Of a stretch of 64,000 bases of DNA, positions 23,101 through 32,171 are shown piece by piece. Location of the stretch: contig JAFGVA010000150.1 in NCBI GenBank assembly GCA_016938235.1, positions 1 to 64,000 of the forward strand, given 5' to 3'. The number at the start of each line of letters is the position of its first letter. Within the stretch, counting starts at the first letter, position 1. Position numbers and translations under genes: made by a program. The DNA comes from Bacteroidales bacterium. GTDB lineage: Bacteria; Bacteroidota; Bacteroidia; Bacteroidales; UBA10428. Below the pieces are notes generated by a model. That model saw nothing but the letters and a program-made list of their open reading frames with translations, made no database searches and was not told the DNA's origin.

Positions 23101-23574
23101 GCCGACTCAAAGTTTTCTGCTAATGATTACACAAATGCCCGCAAATCTTATTATGCGGCACTTGAGGTGAAACCCAATGAGGAGTATCCTAGAGAAAGAA
23201 TAAAAATAATTGATAATAAAATAAAGCAATTGGCAGTTACAAATGCAAGTGCTGGTTCCGAAAAGGTAAATGATACACCAAAAAGTAATATAGAAGATAT
23301 CAACTTTAAAAATGAGAGTGAAAGAGCTAATTATCTTGAAAATTTAAAAAAGAATTATCCTCCTGGTGTAACTCTCGAAATATATACCGAAGGCAAAAAA
23401 ACTACCAAACGCTATGTCGTAATCAGAAACGGCGAAGTGCATGAATACCGCGATGTTAGTTTTACCTGGGGAGGTGGGCAATATTTTGTTGATGGCAAAC
23501 CCACCAATTCATTGTATGTTCAAAAGCAGGTTCGCCCACAGGAAGGTGAGGCCTATAACGAGATTAAAAAATAA
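20176..23574 (+). CDS. Large TPR-like repeat protein with N-terminal carboxypeptidase-regulatory-like domain
   Basis: 1132 aa. Signal peptide ends near GTFAQ; a carboxypeptidase-regulatory-like beta domain (about residues 24-100) precedes 14 repeats of roughly 57-62 aa. Each repeat has the form Y-[ND]-x-x-[IVL]-x-x-A-[DE] ... [YF]-x-x-A-[KR] ... Y-[AS]-P-like turn ... I-x-x-I, that is, a TPR hairpin plus a third helix and a charged linker. A distinct C-terminal domain (PPGVTLEIYTEGKKTTKRYV to the end, with WGGGQYF) closes the protein. It is probably periplasmic, perhaps linked to the outer membrane or to peptidoglycan-associated assemblies. It follows the T9SS protease by 56 bases. Its role is not known. 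Confidence 0.75.
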   Translation: MKRAVIAGFLIIFFAAGTFAQEAFLEIKGFVESLKGDVLSGVVAELYSGSSKVNSFTTGSDGYFSFKLDYGKSYKLIITKPGMIKKRIDFNTNVPADKQKKLVNEFGITLTESCEGANVSVFDEPVDIVEFDEGKSNFISNRSHFEKMQNRIVDAYLDIERCLADKLNDKINEADKALQDNNFSQAEKILKEALAMDPANSAVKKKIAEVRKAQEQQQVNDSKYEQLIKDAELYLAQNQLDVAKQRYSEALKLKPGDATAQNEIKKIDGIMAQKAEAAQKQQALDRQYDDVLKQANSALAAKNYPMAKQLFEQAKGLKPAEAYPVQKIAEAQQALQKLEQEKQDQERKDKEYSDAMAKGQSALQKGQFAEAEDFFRQALAIKPTEAEPRQSIGEAQRLAAQKKQQELDAQQAEIERKYNEAIQKADGLLAQNQFDASVAAYQDAMKIKPSDVYASEQIIKAQNLKVQMEKEKQSVIEQAYTQALADGDSKKLSQDFEGAIASYQQALLSKPGDAVAQSRVTEAQKLLADQQLKFKEESENRANYNQFVQEGDGLLKSEEYEQSRAKYQAALNLYPQESYPKNQVAKIDNILSKLETEAEYNKMVSEADLKFNQQDFNGAKTIYTSLVAAYPEKSYPKQKLNEISNLETNMARDQRQAEFDQLVADAEVAADQGEYDRAKNLLNKASAVIPESPYPQKRINEINALIDQLARDKKMGKYNELISQADGLFNQEQYNEAKTIYKQAQTENPESTYPQQKINEINQKISNKARLDIESQYNTAIAEADNYFNQQNYDAARASYQKASSILPEQTYPQTRINEINSILANAVKTERDKLETQSKYDQHITLADKFFNEKSYMQARDEYSRALGVFSDKDYPRTQIDKIESILADQQARDAQALETLHKYKEAVEKADNLFKARTYSESKNYYNQALGFKPGDVHSSSQIKRIDDILAQQNADKEKNAAVETKYNELISNADSKFSANDYTNARKSYYAALEVKPNEEYPRERIKIIDNKIKQLAVTNASAGSEKVNDTPKSNIEDINFKNESERANYLENLKKNYPPGVTLEIYTEGKKTTKRYVVIRNGEVHEYRDVSFTWGGGQYFVDGKPTNSLYVQKQVRPQEGEAYNEIKK
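20680..23220 (+). repeat. Fourteen tandem coding repeats of about 180 bases
   Basis: Diverged in-frame repeats inside the 1132 aa protein. Repeats 8-12 share YPQ.[RK]INEI-type ends and are more alike than the outer ones, which suggests expansion from the middle. DNA identity is low, so the array is old. Confidence 0.7.
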
Positions 23575-23671
23575 TATTTTTAGAGAAATATAGCACCTAA
23601 TTTTTCCTGATAATAGACTTTTTTGTAACTTTTCAGCAATTCAACCGTCCCACTTAAAAACTTTTGATGTT

Positions 23672-23887
23672 ATGAGTCAAGTTAGAAAAATCGCAGGATT
23701 TATACTTATTGGATTAATTTTAGTATTTACAGGTGTTGCAATACTCGGTATCTGGGGTATTATTGACCTTGAAGATGTTTTATTGAAAGTGCTTCAATCT
23801 CTGTTGGTTGTATTCGTTGCCTCGGCAGTGGTATTGTTTATTACCACCGTGTTGATAAAAGACGAAAACGGAAAACAAATTCAATAA
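23672..23887 (+). CDS. Small membrane protein, two helices
   Basis: 71 aa with two hydrophobic segments (about residues 7-29 and 38-61) joined by a short acidic loop (DLEDVL) and ending in a charged tail. No family recognised. It stands alone between the repeat protein and a convergent thioredoxin-like gene. Similar small two-helix proteins are common in Bacteroidetes genomes. Confidence 0.55.
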   Translation: MSQVRKIAGFILIGLILVFTGVAILGIWGIIDLEDVLLKVLQSLLVVFVASAVVLFITTVLIKDENGKQIQ

Positions 23888-23918
23888 GTATCCTGTCATT
23901 ATATAGGCTGAAAACTAC

Positions 23919-25307
23919 TTATTTGTGTTTTGATAGTGCCGTATTCAACAGGAAGTTTTCCAGTTCGGGTAGTGTATAATTCTTATTAATAATCTTCTTC
24001 TCTTTATCAAGCAGAAAGAAAGTAGGAGTATAGCTCAGATTGTATTTTAAAGCAACTGAATTATCGTCTTCAGCTACTATTACATTTGTGTAATGTGATA
24101 GATTCTTTTCTTTAATATAGGTTTTCCATACTTCAGAATTTGAACCCAGACAGATGGTTATTAGATTAACATCCAGATAATTATATCTTGATAGAATTTT
24201 GTTTAATTCGGGTGTGATTCTGTCGCATAAAGGGCATTCATAATTATAGAAGTAAAGAATAATAAATTCTGCATCGGTATCATTTAAATTAATCTTATCA
24301 TCCATTTCATTACTGAGTAAAAATTCAGGAGCTTCAGAATAAAGTGCAGCTGGTTTTTGCCTGTTATACTCTAGGGTTAACAGCTTCAGGTCGTTGTTTG
24401 AAACCCAGGGTTGAGAATTCTTTAAATAGTAATTTTCAATAATGTGTAAATAACAGTATTCGCCTAAAGCACTGTTGTCTTGTTTACTGAATTTTTTTAG
24501 CAAATAATTAATCATAAACCTTTGGGTTGTGGTATCATTCGAAGCCTTATTTATCAGGTAATCGATAGCCTTTATTTTCGCATGACTGGTCTGCATCGTT
24601 ATTTGTGATAAATAAGTATCAATCTTTTGAGTATAAACAGGGCTTCTGATTAAGCGGTAGTCCGAAAACTCCACATTGTCGAGATAGTGTTTTTTATAAT
24701 ATGTTATTTTATAGTCCCAAATTGCTGAATCGCTTAACTGGCTGTTATCAGTAGCTTCTAATGCAGGTATTTCAATACTTAATTGAGCTTTTAATAAATT
24801 TTCGAAGAAGCTACTTGTATTGTATTCAATATATTTTTTTATAACGCTGTCTTTTGCCAGTTTATATTCATTTAGCAACAATCCATCTTCATCTGTCAGC
24901 AACTTTGCCCCTTGTTTTTTGTTTAATGAATCTAAACTTTCGCAATATTTATTATAGAGTAGTGTAGGGGACGGGGCATCTTTAATATTAAATATCTCTT
25001 TAGTACCCTCGCTAATACTTATCTTCCCGGGGAAGTCTTTATCTATCAGAAATGGAAAAGAGAGGGAATCATTTAAAAACAAATAATAAATTCCGCTGCT
25101 ATACTCATCTGACTGGAAAACTCCAAAACCATCTTCATTTAAGGTTATTTCATTGAGTTTATATATTCCATCGCCAAAATGATAAGCAAGTGTAATTTTT
25201 TGATATGAAAATATTTTCGATTTAATTGTAATAATTTGCGAAAAAACCACGCTTGAAGAGTAAAGAAATGTAAGTAGAATAGCGTATTTTAAATGGAACA
25301 CTTTCAT
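23919..25307 (-). CDS. Exported thioredoxin-fold protein (TlpA/ResA-like)
   Basis: 462 aa. Signal peptide ends near VVFSQ; the N-terminal 330 residues are a Bacteroidetes-type domain of unknown function found ahead of thioredoxin folds (DUF4369/DUF5106-like architecture). The C-terminal thioredoxin domain has the redox motif CPLC at residues 358-361 and the cis-proline in YTPTFFLLD. It probably acts in periplasmic thiol-disulfide exchange. The motif CPLC is unlike the CEPC common in TlpA. Its neighbours give no functional hint. Confidence 0.75.
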   Translation of the reverse strand: MKVFHLKYAILLTFLYSSSVVFSQIITIKSKIFSYQKITLAYHFGDGIYKLNEITLNEDGFGVFQSDEYSSGIYYLFLNDSLSFPFLIDKDFPGKISISEGTKEIFNIKDAPSPTLLYNKYCESLDSLNKKQGAKLLTDEDGLLLNEYKLAKDSVIKKYIEYNTSSFFENLLKAQLSIEIPALEATDNSQLSDSAIWDYKITYYKKHYLDNVEFSDYRLIRSPVYTQKIDTYLSQITMQTSHAKIKAIDYLINKASNDTTTQRFMINYLLKKFSKQDNSALGEYCYLHIIENYYLKNSQPWVSNNDLKLLTLEYNRQKPAALYSEAPEFLLSNEMDDKINLNDTDAEFIILYFYNYECPLCDRITPELNKILSRYNYLDVNLITICLGSNSEVWKTYIKEKNLSHYTNVIVAEDDNSVALKYNLSYTPTFFLLDKEKKIINKNYTLPELENFLLNTALSKHK

Positions 25308-25399
25308 ATTGAAATCGTATAGAATAAAAAAGTTTTCAAAGATGAATAATAATATTCATTTTTGCACGTTCATATGAAAACAATATAGAGAGAGAAAGT

Positions 25400-26305
25400 A
25401 TGTTGTCGGTTTTGATTCCAGTTTTCAACTACGATGTGCGTGAATTAGTACAGGAAATTCACAAACAGGCAGTTAGTGCGCAAGTTGATTTTGAGATTCT
25501 CGTTATCGATGATGCATCTGACGAAGAATTCAGAAAAATAAATCGTTCGCTCAAAAAACTTGAGTTTGTAAGTTATTCCGAAGAGACTATTAATCTTGGG
25601 CGCTCAAAAATCAGAAATAAACTGGCCTGCACCTCCAGGTATAACAACCTGCTGTTTATGGATTGCGATTCGGGTATAATTAAACAAGATTATATCAGGA
25701 GTTATATTGATGTAATTGCTATGCATCCTGTTGTATACGGGGGTAGACTCTACAAGGAAGATGTTCAGGTTGCTTCGAATTACAAACTTCATTGGCTGTA
25801 TGGAATAAAAAGAGAACAATCAACTGCCGATCACAGAAATATTGAGCCTAATCGTTCCTTTCAAACAAATAACTTCCTCATTAAAAAAGATTTAATTCTA
25901 AATATTGGTTTCAATGAAAAAATAACCGGATACGGCCACGAAGATACCTTGTTTGGTTATGAGCTTAAAAAAAGAAACATATCTATTAAGCATATTGATA
26001 ATCCTGTAGTGCATTTAGGGCTTGAGCCAAGCGAAGAATTTCTAAGAAAAACGCGCGAAGGAATAAAAAATCTAAGGCGCATTATGCGTATTAACGGAAA
26101 TGAAAAGAAACTGGTAAGGGATATAACCATTTTAGCTTATTATAAAAGAATTGAAAAGTTGGGGTTACAACATGCTGTTGAATTCTTTTATAACAAATAC
26201 GAACATATTCTGCGAAGAAATTTACTTGGCAGAAACCCCAACTTATTAGTGTTTGATTTATATAAGCTAGGTTATTTGTGTTCCATTAAAAGGGATAATT
26301 TCTAA
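25400..26305 (+). CDS. Glycosyltransferase family 2
   Basis: 301 aa, GT-A fold. Nucleotide-binding motif VIDDASDEE (about residues 36-44), a DxD-type motif in FMDCDSG (about 91-97), and a C-terminal acceptor-site block GYGHEDTLFGYEL as in Glyco_transf_7C-like domains. It lacks a membrane segment. Donor and acceptor are not predictable. It is a stand-alone gene, not inside a polysaccharide cluster, and lies divergent from the thioredoxin-fold gene. Confidence 0.85.
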   Translation: MLSVLIPVFNYDVRELVQEIHKQAVSAQVDFEILVIDDASDEEFRKINRSLKKLEFVSYSEETINLGRSKIRNKLACTSRYNNLLFMDCDSGIIKQDYIRSYIDVIAMHPVVYGGRLYKEDVQVASNYKLHWLYGIKREQSTADHRNIEPNRSFQTNNFLIKKDLILNIGFNEKITGYGHEDTLFGYELKKRNISIKHIDNPVVHLGLEPSEEFLRKTREGIKNLRRIMRINGNEKKLVRDITILAYYKRIEKLGLQHAVEFFYNKYEHILRRNLLGRNPNLLVFDLYKLGYLCSIKRDNF

Positions 26306-26386
26306 GCCGAATTCCACATCTTTTATTCATCATTCGAAAAACTAATCCTTTTCTATTATTAAAGTCTTATTTATCGAAGCTTATGT

Positions 26387-26394
26387 TATCTTTG
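26387..26394 (+). promoter_or_regulatory. Bacteroidetes -7 box for argS
   Basis: TATCTTTG, an exact TAnnTTTG match, 53 bases upstream of the argS GTG start. No clear -33 TTTG. Confidence 0.5.
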
Positions 26395-26447
26395 TAGCCG
26401 TTTTTTAATACCATTTTCATTTAGTTTCTTAATTAAACTTTATTCGA

Positions 26448-28241
26448 GTGAATCTTACTACTGTATTAACAGAAAATGTATTTGAGGCAATAAATGTTCT
26501 ATATAAAGCAAAGCCTGCCGAGTCGCAAGTTCAACTCCAGAAAACCAGGAAAGAATTTGAAGGAGATGTTACGCTTGTGGTTTTTCCTTTATTAAAAATT
26601 TCTAAAAAATCACCCGATCAAACAGCCAACGAAATTGGTGATTTCCTCGTTGAGAGGGGTGGTCTTGTAACAAAATACAATTCAGTAAAAGGCTTTTTAA
26701 ATCTTGTAATTTCTGATTCGTATTACATCAATTTCCTAAAGGAAATACAAAATATTGAGAATTTTGGTTTTAAGGCTAAAACAGAAAACTCGCCAGTAGT
26801 AATGGTAGAGTATTCTTCGCCAAATACGAACAAACCCTTGCATTTAGGCCATATTCGGAATAATTTATTAGGTAATTCTCTTTGTAGGATTCTTGATGCC
26901 AATGGTTCTAAAGTAATCAAAACCAATATTGTTAATGACAGGGGCATTCATATTTGCAAATCTATGATTGCCTGGCAGAAATGGGGTAAGGGAGAAACTC
27001 CTGAAACCTGTCCCAGAAAGGGAGATCATCTGGTTGGAGATTATTATGTAATCTTTGATGCTGAATACAAGAAACAAATTAAACGACTTGTAGTTAAAGG
27101 CATGCCGGAAGAACAAGCTGCCAAAGAAGCTCCATTACTAAAAGAAGCCCAGGAAATGCTCAGAAAGTGGGAAAATAATGACCCCGAGGTTCATGAACTT
27201 TGGAGAACAATGAATCAATGGGTTTATGATGGTTTTGATGTAACATACAAGCGTCTTGGAGTTGATTTTGATAAAATATACTACGAATCTGACACTTACC
27301 TGGTAGGGCGCGATACCGTTCTCAAAGGATTAAAAAACAATATTTTCATTCAGAAAGAGGATAATTCAGTCTGGGCCGATTTAACAGCAGATGGTCTTGA
27401 TCAAAAAATACTACTTCGTAGCGATGGTACTTCTGTTTATATGACACAGGATATCGGAACCGCTCAACTCAGACAAAACGATTACAACCCTGACAAGATG
27501 GTTTATGTTGTTGGGAATGAGCAAAATTATCATTTCAAAGTGTTGTCCATTATTCTTGATAAGCTTGGATTCTCGTGGGCTAAAGACCTGTACCATATGT
27601 CTTATGGCATGGTTGAGCTTCCTGAAGGTAAAATGAAGTCGCGCGAAGGTACCGTTGTTGATGCCGACGACTTAATGGATGAAATGATAGCCACAGCCAG
27701 AAATATGGCTATTGAATTGGGTAAACTCGAAGGTCTTTCTCCCGAGGAAAAGGAAGAGAACTACAGAATTATTGGTATGGGGGCTTTAAAGTATTTTATA
27801 CTTAAAGTTGATCCTGTAAAAAACATGACCTTTGATCCGAAAGAAAGTATCGATTTTAATGGTAATACCGGACCTTTTATTCAATATACTTATGCACGTA
27901 TTCGCTCAGTTTTCAGAAAAGCAGAAGAGCTTGGAATCGCTGCAGCAACAGGTATTATATCGCTTGATTCATTGTTTGACAAAGAAAAGAGTCTGTTAAA
28001 GTTGCTGCATGAGTACCCGGCCATTGTTAATGAGGCAGGAGAAAATAACAGCCCGGCAATTATTGCAAATTATATTTACGAACTGGTAAAAGAATATAAC
28101 CAGTTTTACCATGAGCATTCAATATTGAAAGAAGAAGATTCGATGAAAAGAGATTTCAGATTAGTACTCTCTGAAAATGTTGGAAAAGTTATTAAATCCG
28201 GAATGAATTTGCTTGGTATTGATATGCCTGAAAGAATGTGA
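26448..28241 (+). CDS. argS: Arginyl-tRNA synthetase
   Basis: Class I synthetase that charges tRNA-Arg. The HIGH-type motif is HLGH at residues 132-135; the KMSKS-equivalent appears as GKMKSREGTVV; and a C-terminal DALR anticodon-binding domain starts around IQYTYARIRS. 597 aa is the Bacteroidetes length. The start is GTG (the track shows it as M); no in-frame ATG lies closer. A TAnnTTTG box is 53 bases upstream. ffh follows after 54 bases with its own box. Confidence 0.96.
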   Translation: MNLTTVLTENVFEAINVLYKAKPAESQVQLQKTRKEFEGDVTLVVFPLLKISKKSPDQTANEIGDFLVERGGLVTKYNSVKGFLNLVISDSYYINFLKEIQNIENFGFKAKTENSPVVMVEYSSPNTNKPLHLGHIRNNLLGNSLCRILDANGSKVIKTNIVNDRGIHICKSMIAWQKWGKGETPETCPRKGDHLVGDYYVIFDAEYKKQIKRLVVKGMPEEQAAKEAPLLKEAQEMLRKWENNDPEVHELWRTMNQWVYDGFDVTYKRLGVDFDKIYYESDTYLVGRDTVLKGLKNNIFIQKEDNSVWADLTADGLDQKILLRSDGTSVYMTQDIGTAQLRQNDYNPDKMVYVVGNEQNYHFKVLSIILDKLGFSWAKDLYHMSYGMVELPEGKMKSREGTVVDADDLMDEMIATARNMAIELGKLEGLSPEEKEENYRIIGMGALKYFILKVDPVKNMTFDPKESIDFNGNTGPFIQYTYARIRSVFRKAEELGIAAATGIISLDSLFDKEKSLLKLLHEYPAIVNEAGENNSPAIIANYIYELVKEYNQFYHEHSILKEEDSMKRDFRLVLSENVGKVIKSGMNLLGIDMPERM

Positions 28242-28264
28242 TTTCAGATATTATTCTTTATTTC

Positions 28265-28272
28265 TATTTTTG
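28265..28272 (+). promoter_or_regulatory. Bacteroidetes -7 box for ffh
   Basis: TATTTTTG matches TAnnTTTG, 23 bases before the ffh ATG. TTTC at 28242-28245, 19 bases upstream, is one base off the -33 TTTG. This implies ffh can be transcribed separately from argS. Confidence 0.5.
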
Positions 28273-28295
28273 TGCACTAAACAGTAAAAAATACA

Positions 28296-29630
28296 ATGTT
28301 TGATAATTTATCAGAAAAGCTAGAAAGATCGTTTAAAGCCCTTAAAGGCCAGGCAAGAATAACAGAATTAAACATTGCCGAAACAGTTAAAGATATTCGT
28401 AAAGCATTACTCGATGCCGACGTTAACTATAAAGTTGCAAAAAGTTTTACTGATTCGGTCAGAGAAAAAGCACTGGGTCAGAAAATCCTTACAGCAGTTA
28501 AGCCCGGCCAAATGATGACCAAAATAGTTCACGATGAGCTCGTTGAACTAATGGGTAGTGTACATGTAGATGTTAACATTAAAGGGTCGCCGGCAGTTGT
28601 TTTATTAGCTGGTCTACAGGGTTCTGGTAAAACAACTTTTGCGGGAAAGCTAACCAAACACCTAAAAGAAAAAAGAGGTAAATCTCCCCTGTTGGTGGCT
28701 TGTGACGTATATCGTCCGGCAGCGATAAATCAATTGAAGGTTTTAGGAGAACAAATAGGTGTGCCTGTTTATACCGAAGAAGGAAATCAGGATCCTGTGA
28801 AAATTGCTAAAGCCGGTATAAAAGAAGCAAAGAAGATAGGATACGATTTAGTAGTAATTGATACTGCTGGTCGTTTGGCTATTGATGAGCAGATGATGAA
28901 AGAAATTGCTGCTATCAAAAAAGAAGTTAATCCCAACGAAATATTGTTTGTAGTCGATTCCATGACAGGTCAGGATGCCGTAAATACCGCTAAGGAATTT
29001 AACGACACACTTGATTTCGACGGAGTTGTTTTGACTAAACTCGATGGTGATACACGTGGTGGTGCTGCTATTTCTATCAAGTCGGTTGTTAATAAACCTA
29101 TTAAATTTGTTAGTGCCGGCGAAAAAATGGAAGCCCTGGATCTTTTTCATCCATCGCGTATGGCCGACAGAATTCTGGGTATGGGCGATATTGTATCGCT
29201 TGTTGAAAAAGCCCAGGAGCAGTTCGATGCCGAAGAGGCTCGCAAATTGCAGAAAAAGATTGCAAAGAATCAATTCAATTTTGATGATTTTTTATCCCAG
29301 ATTCAGCAGATAAAGAAAATGGGTAATGTAAAAGATCTTGCAGCCATGATACCCGGAGTTGGCAAGGCCATGAAGAATTTGGATATCGATGACGATGCAT
29401 TTAAAGGGATTGAGGCAATTATTCATTCAATGACTCCGCTGGAAAGAGATAATCCAACAGTTATCAACGGTTCCAGGCGTAAGCGTATTGCCGACGGCAG
29501 TGGAACAACAATTCAGGAAGTAAATAAATTGTTAAAGCAGTTCGACGAAACACGAAAACTCATGCGCATGATGCAGGGAGGCAAAAATATGCAAAGAATG
29601 ATGGGTGCAATGGGTGGTCGAATGAGATAA
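28296..29630 (+). CDS. ffh: Signal recognition particle protein Ffh
   Basis: GTPase that, with 4.5S RNA, targets nascent membrane proteins to FtsY and SecYEG. N domain at residues 1-90; G domain with P-loop GLQGSGKTT (106-114), DTAGR and TKLDGD; then the Met-rich M domain ([17 protein letters not shown]), which binds 4.5S RNA and signal peptides. 444 aa is normal. folD starts 11 bases downstream and is probably on the same transcript. Confidence 0.97.
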   Translation: MFDNLSEKLERSFKALKGQARITELNIAETVKDIRKALLDADVNYKVAKSFTDSVREKALGQKILTAVKPGQMMTKIVHDELVELMGSVHVDVNIKGSPAVVLLAGLQGSGKTTFAGKLTKHLKEKRGKSPLLVACDVYRPAAINQLKVLGEQIGVPVYTEEGNQDPVKIAKAGIKEAKKIGYDLVVIDTAGRLAIDEQMMKEIAAIKKEVNPNEILFVVDSMTGQDAVNTAKEFNDTLDFDGVVLTKLDGDTRGGAAISIKSVVNKPIKFVSAGEKMEALDLFHPSRMADRILGMGDIVSLVEKAQEQFDAEEARKLQKKIAKNQFNFDDFLSQIQQIKKMGNVKDLAAMIPGVGKAMKNLDIDDDAFKGIEAIIHSMTPLERDNPTVINGSRRKRIADGSGTTIQEVNKLLKQFDETRKLMRMMQGGKNMQRMMGAMGGRMR

Positions 29631-29641
29631 ATTTTATAATT

Positions 29642-30517
29642 ATGGAACTTATCGATGGTAAAAAAATATCTGCAGAGATAAAGCAGGAAATAGCACTTGA
29701 AGTTCAGAAGATGAAGGATTCCGGAGCTAAAGTTCCACATCTTGCTGCTGTTTTAGTCGGGCATGATGGAGGAAGCGAAACTTATGTGGCTCATAAAGTT
29801 AAAGCATGCGAACTGATTGGTTTTAAATCAACTTTGATTCGCTACGAAGATGATGTTACTGAAGAAGAGTTGCTAAAAACGGTTGATAAACTAAATAACG
29901 ATGACGATATTGATGGGTTCATTGTTCAATTGCCGTTACCAAAACATATCTCCGAAGAAAAAATTATTGAAGCTATTGATCCGGGGAAAGATGTTGACGG
30001 TTTTCACCCAGTAAACGTTGGAAAAATGTCTGTTGGATTGCCTGCTTTTGTTTCTGCAACACCTGCTGGTATTGTTGAACTAATTAAAAGATATAATATA
30101 GAAACATCGGGGAAGCATTGTGTGGTTATTGGAAGAAGCAATATTGTGGGCAGACCGGTTAGTATTCTGCTTTCGCAAAAAGCAGATTTTGGCGATGCTA
30201 CAGTTACTGTTTGTCATAGCCGCACAAAAAACCTTAAAGAACATTGCCTGAGTGCTGATATTATAATTGCAGCTCTTGGAATGCCTGGATTTTTAAAAGG
30301 TGATATGGTGAAAGAAGGAGCCGTGGTAATTGATGTTGGAACTACACGCTTAAAATCAGATAAAACAAAATCAGGTTTCAAGCTGCATGGCGATGTTGAT
30401 TTTGATGAAGTTTCGCCTAAATGCAGCTATATAACACCTGTGCCGGGCGGTGTGGGACCAATGACAATTGTTTCATTGTTGATGAATACACTAAAAGCAG
30501 CAAAAAACAGAAATTAA
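29642..30517 (+). CDS. folD: Bifunctional methylene-THF dehydrogenase / methenyl-THF cyclohydrolase
   Basis: Interconverts 5,10-methylene- and 10-formyl-tetrahydrofolate with NADP+, feeding one-carbon units to purine and fMet synthesis. Landmarks: YVAHKVKAC with the catalytic lysine near residue 54; [18 protein letters not shown] (dinucleotide binding); and [10 protein letters not shown]. 291 aa is standard. It lies 11 bases after ffh. Confidence 0.96.
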   Translation: MELIDGKKISAEIKQEIALEVQKMKDSGAKVPHLAAVLVGHDGGSETYVAHKVKACELIGFKSTLIRYEDDVTEEELLKTVDKLNNDDDIDGFIVQLPLPKHISEEKIIEAIDPGKDVDGFHPVNVGKMSVGLPAFVSATPAGIVELIKRYNIETSGKHCVVIGRSNIVGRPVSILLSQKADFGDATVTVCHSRTKNLKEHCLSADIIIAALGMPGFLKGDMVKEGAVVIDVGTTRLKSDKTKSGFKLHGDVDFDEVSPKCSYITPVPGGVGPMTIVSLLMNTLKAAKNRN

Positions 30518-30673
30518 AAAATACATATTTTTCAGGCTTCAGAAAAAAATATTAACTCCACTGTATGGTTTGTCTTTCAAAGATTACAGCGAGTTTTCAA
30601 ACACAGTTGTTAATATCTGATCCTTGCGTCAACTAGTAGTTTTATTAATTTAGTTTTCAAGTTATATCGAACC

Positions 30674-32095
30674 ATGCAGGAGAGTTTTGATCATTATTTT
30701 GAGGAGGATAGTCTTTACCAGGCAATTAGCAGGTTTGAAGACATGATAAAAGCAAATACCCTTTGCTATTTCGATGTGTGTGAGTTCGAAATTATAATTG
30801 ATTATTATCTCGATCAACATAATTTTAAAGAAGCAGAAGAAGCTGTAAATGTAGGTCTGAGTCAACATCCTTCAGCAGAAGAGATTAAGTACAGGCTTGC
30901 ACAGCTTTATATTCAGAGTGGCAAGCCTGCCAAAGGCTTACGTTTGTTGAGGGAGATCGAAAATCTTGAATCTTCGAATTCGGAATTTTATTTACTAAAA
31001 GGTTCTGCTTTAAATCTTCTCGGCAGAAAAGAGGAAGCAACGCAGTCTTTCGACGAAGCTATTAGAAATTCTACGGAGGCAAAAGACGATATCATTTATA
31101 ATATTGCTGTATCTTATATAAACACACGCCGATATCAACTTGCAAAAAAATACTTAATGCTGGCTTTCGAGATTAATCCGGAAAATCTTCAGGTAATTCA
31201 CGAAATTGCATTAGTAAGTGAGCGAATCGACGATTTAGATACCAGTATTAAGTTTTACAATAAATACCTTGATTTAGATCCGTTTAACGATCATATCTGG
31301 GTAAGCCTCGGAATGGTATATTCCAACAAGGATATGAACGAGCTGGCAATAGATGCATATGACTATGCCATTGCTATTGATCCTGAAAATATATCAGCCT
31401 TGTTTTCAAAAGCCAATACCCTTGTAAATATGGCTGAGAATAAGGAAGCAATTAAGACCTACCTCGAAATTCTTGACCTTGAATCAGATAATATTCAGGC
31501 CTACATATATATTGGCGAATGCTATGAAAAACTTGAGTTCTTCAAGCGTTCAATATACTATTTTACAAAAGCAATTGAGCTTGATGAACATAATGCCGAT
31601 GCCTGGTATGGTTTGGGTATTGCCTATTTTCAGCAGGAACAGTTCAGTGAAAGCCTGAGCTACTTCAACAAAGCAAAAAAACTTGATCCCGAAAATTCAG
31701 ACTTTTGGTTTATGTTGGGTGAGGTTTACAGAAAACTTACGAAAATAGAACAAGCAGCTAATGCCTATAACAGGGTTATAGAATTAGATCCTAATGACTT
31801 TGAAGCCTGGATTTGTCGTGCAGAACTTAGTTATAAGGACAATTCTGATTTATCTGGCGCAATAAAAATTTTAGTTAAATCACTTGACTTCAATTCAGAG
31901 GTGTCAACAATAAATTATCATCTTAGTTCCTATTATTTTTACAGTAATCAATCAAGAAAAGCAATTTCATACTTTGATAAAGGATTGCAATTAAACTATA
32001 AAGAGCATACCGAATACTTGAGTGATATTCCAGCAAAATCCAGAAAATCTGTTAATTCACTCATTAAAAGAAATAAAAAATTTGATAAAAACTAG
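30674..32095 (+). CDS. Cytosolic tetratricopeptide-repeat protein
   Basis: 473 aa with no signal peptide and about ten or eleven TPR units from residue 40 to the end (for example AWYGLGIAYFQQEQFSESLSY). A C-terminal basic tail (RNKKFDKN) closes it. It is a protein-interaction scaffold and no enzyme domain is seen. The N-terminal acidic stretch (SFDHYFEEDSLYQAISRFED) is typical of a Bacteroidetes TPR family encoded near comA-like or folD genes. It ends with a strong terminator. Confidence 0.85.
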   Translation: MQESFDHYFEEDSLYQAISRFEDMIKANTLCYFDVCEFEIIIDYYLDQHNFKEAEEAVNVGLSQHPSAEEIKYRLAQLYIQSGKPAKGLRLLREIENLESSNSEFYLLKGSALNLLGRKEEATQSFDEAIRNSTEAKDDIIYNIAVSYINTRRYQLAKKYLMLAFEINPENLQVIHEIALVSERIDDLDTSIKFYNKYLDLDPFNDHIWVSLGMVYSNKDMNELAIDAYDYAIAIDPENISALFSKANTLVNMAENKEAIKTYLEILDLESDNIQAYIYIGECYEKLEFFKRSIYYFTKAIELDEHNADAWYGLGIAYFQQEQFSESLSYFNKAKKLDPENSDFWFMLGEVYRKLTKIEQAANAYNRVIELDPNDFEAWICRAELSYKDNSDLSGAIKILVKSLDFNSEVSTINYHLSSYYFYSNQSRKAISYFDKGLQLNYKEHTEYLSDIPAKSRKSVNSLIKRNKKFDKN

Positions 32096-32112
32096 AATCT
32101 TTGTATAGATTC

Positions 32113-32144
32113 AAAAAGCCTGCTTATATTTAGCAGGCTTTTTT
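32113..32144 (+). terminator. Strong rho-independent terminator
   Basis: AAAAAGCCTGCT, 7-base loop, AGCAGGCTTTTTT: a 12-bp perfect stem with a T-run, 18 bases after the TPR gene stop. Confidence 0.9.
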
Positions 32145-32171
32145 GTTTGTTGTAAATAAAACTGTAGGAAA

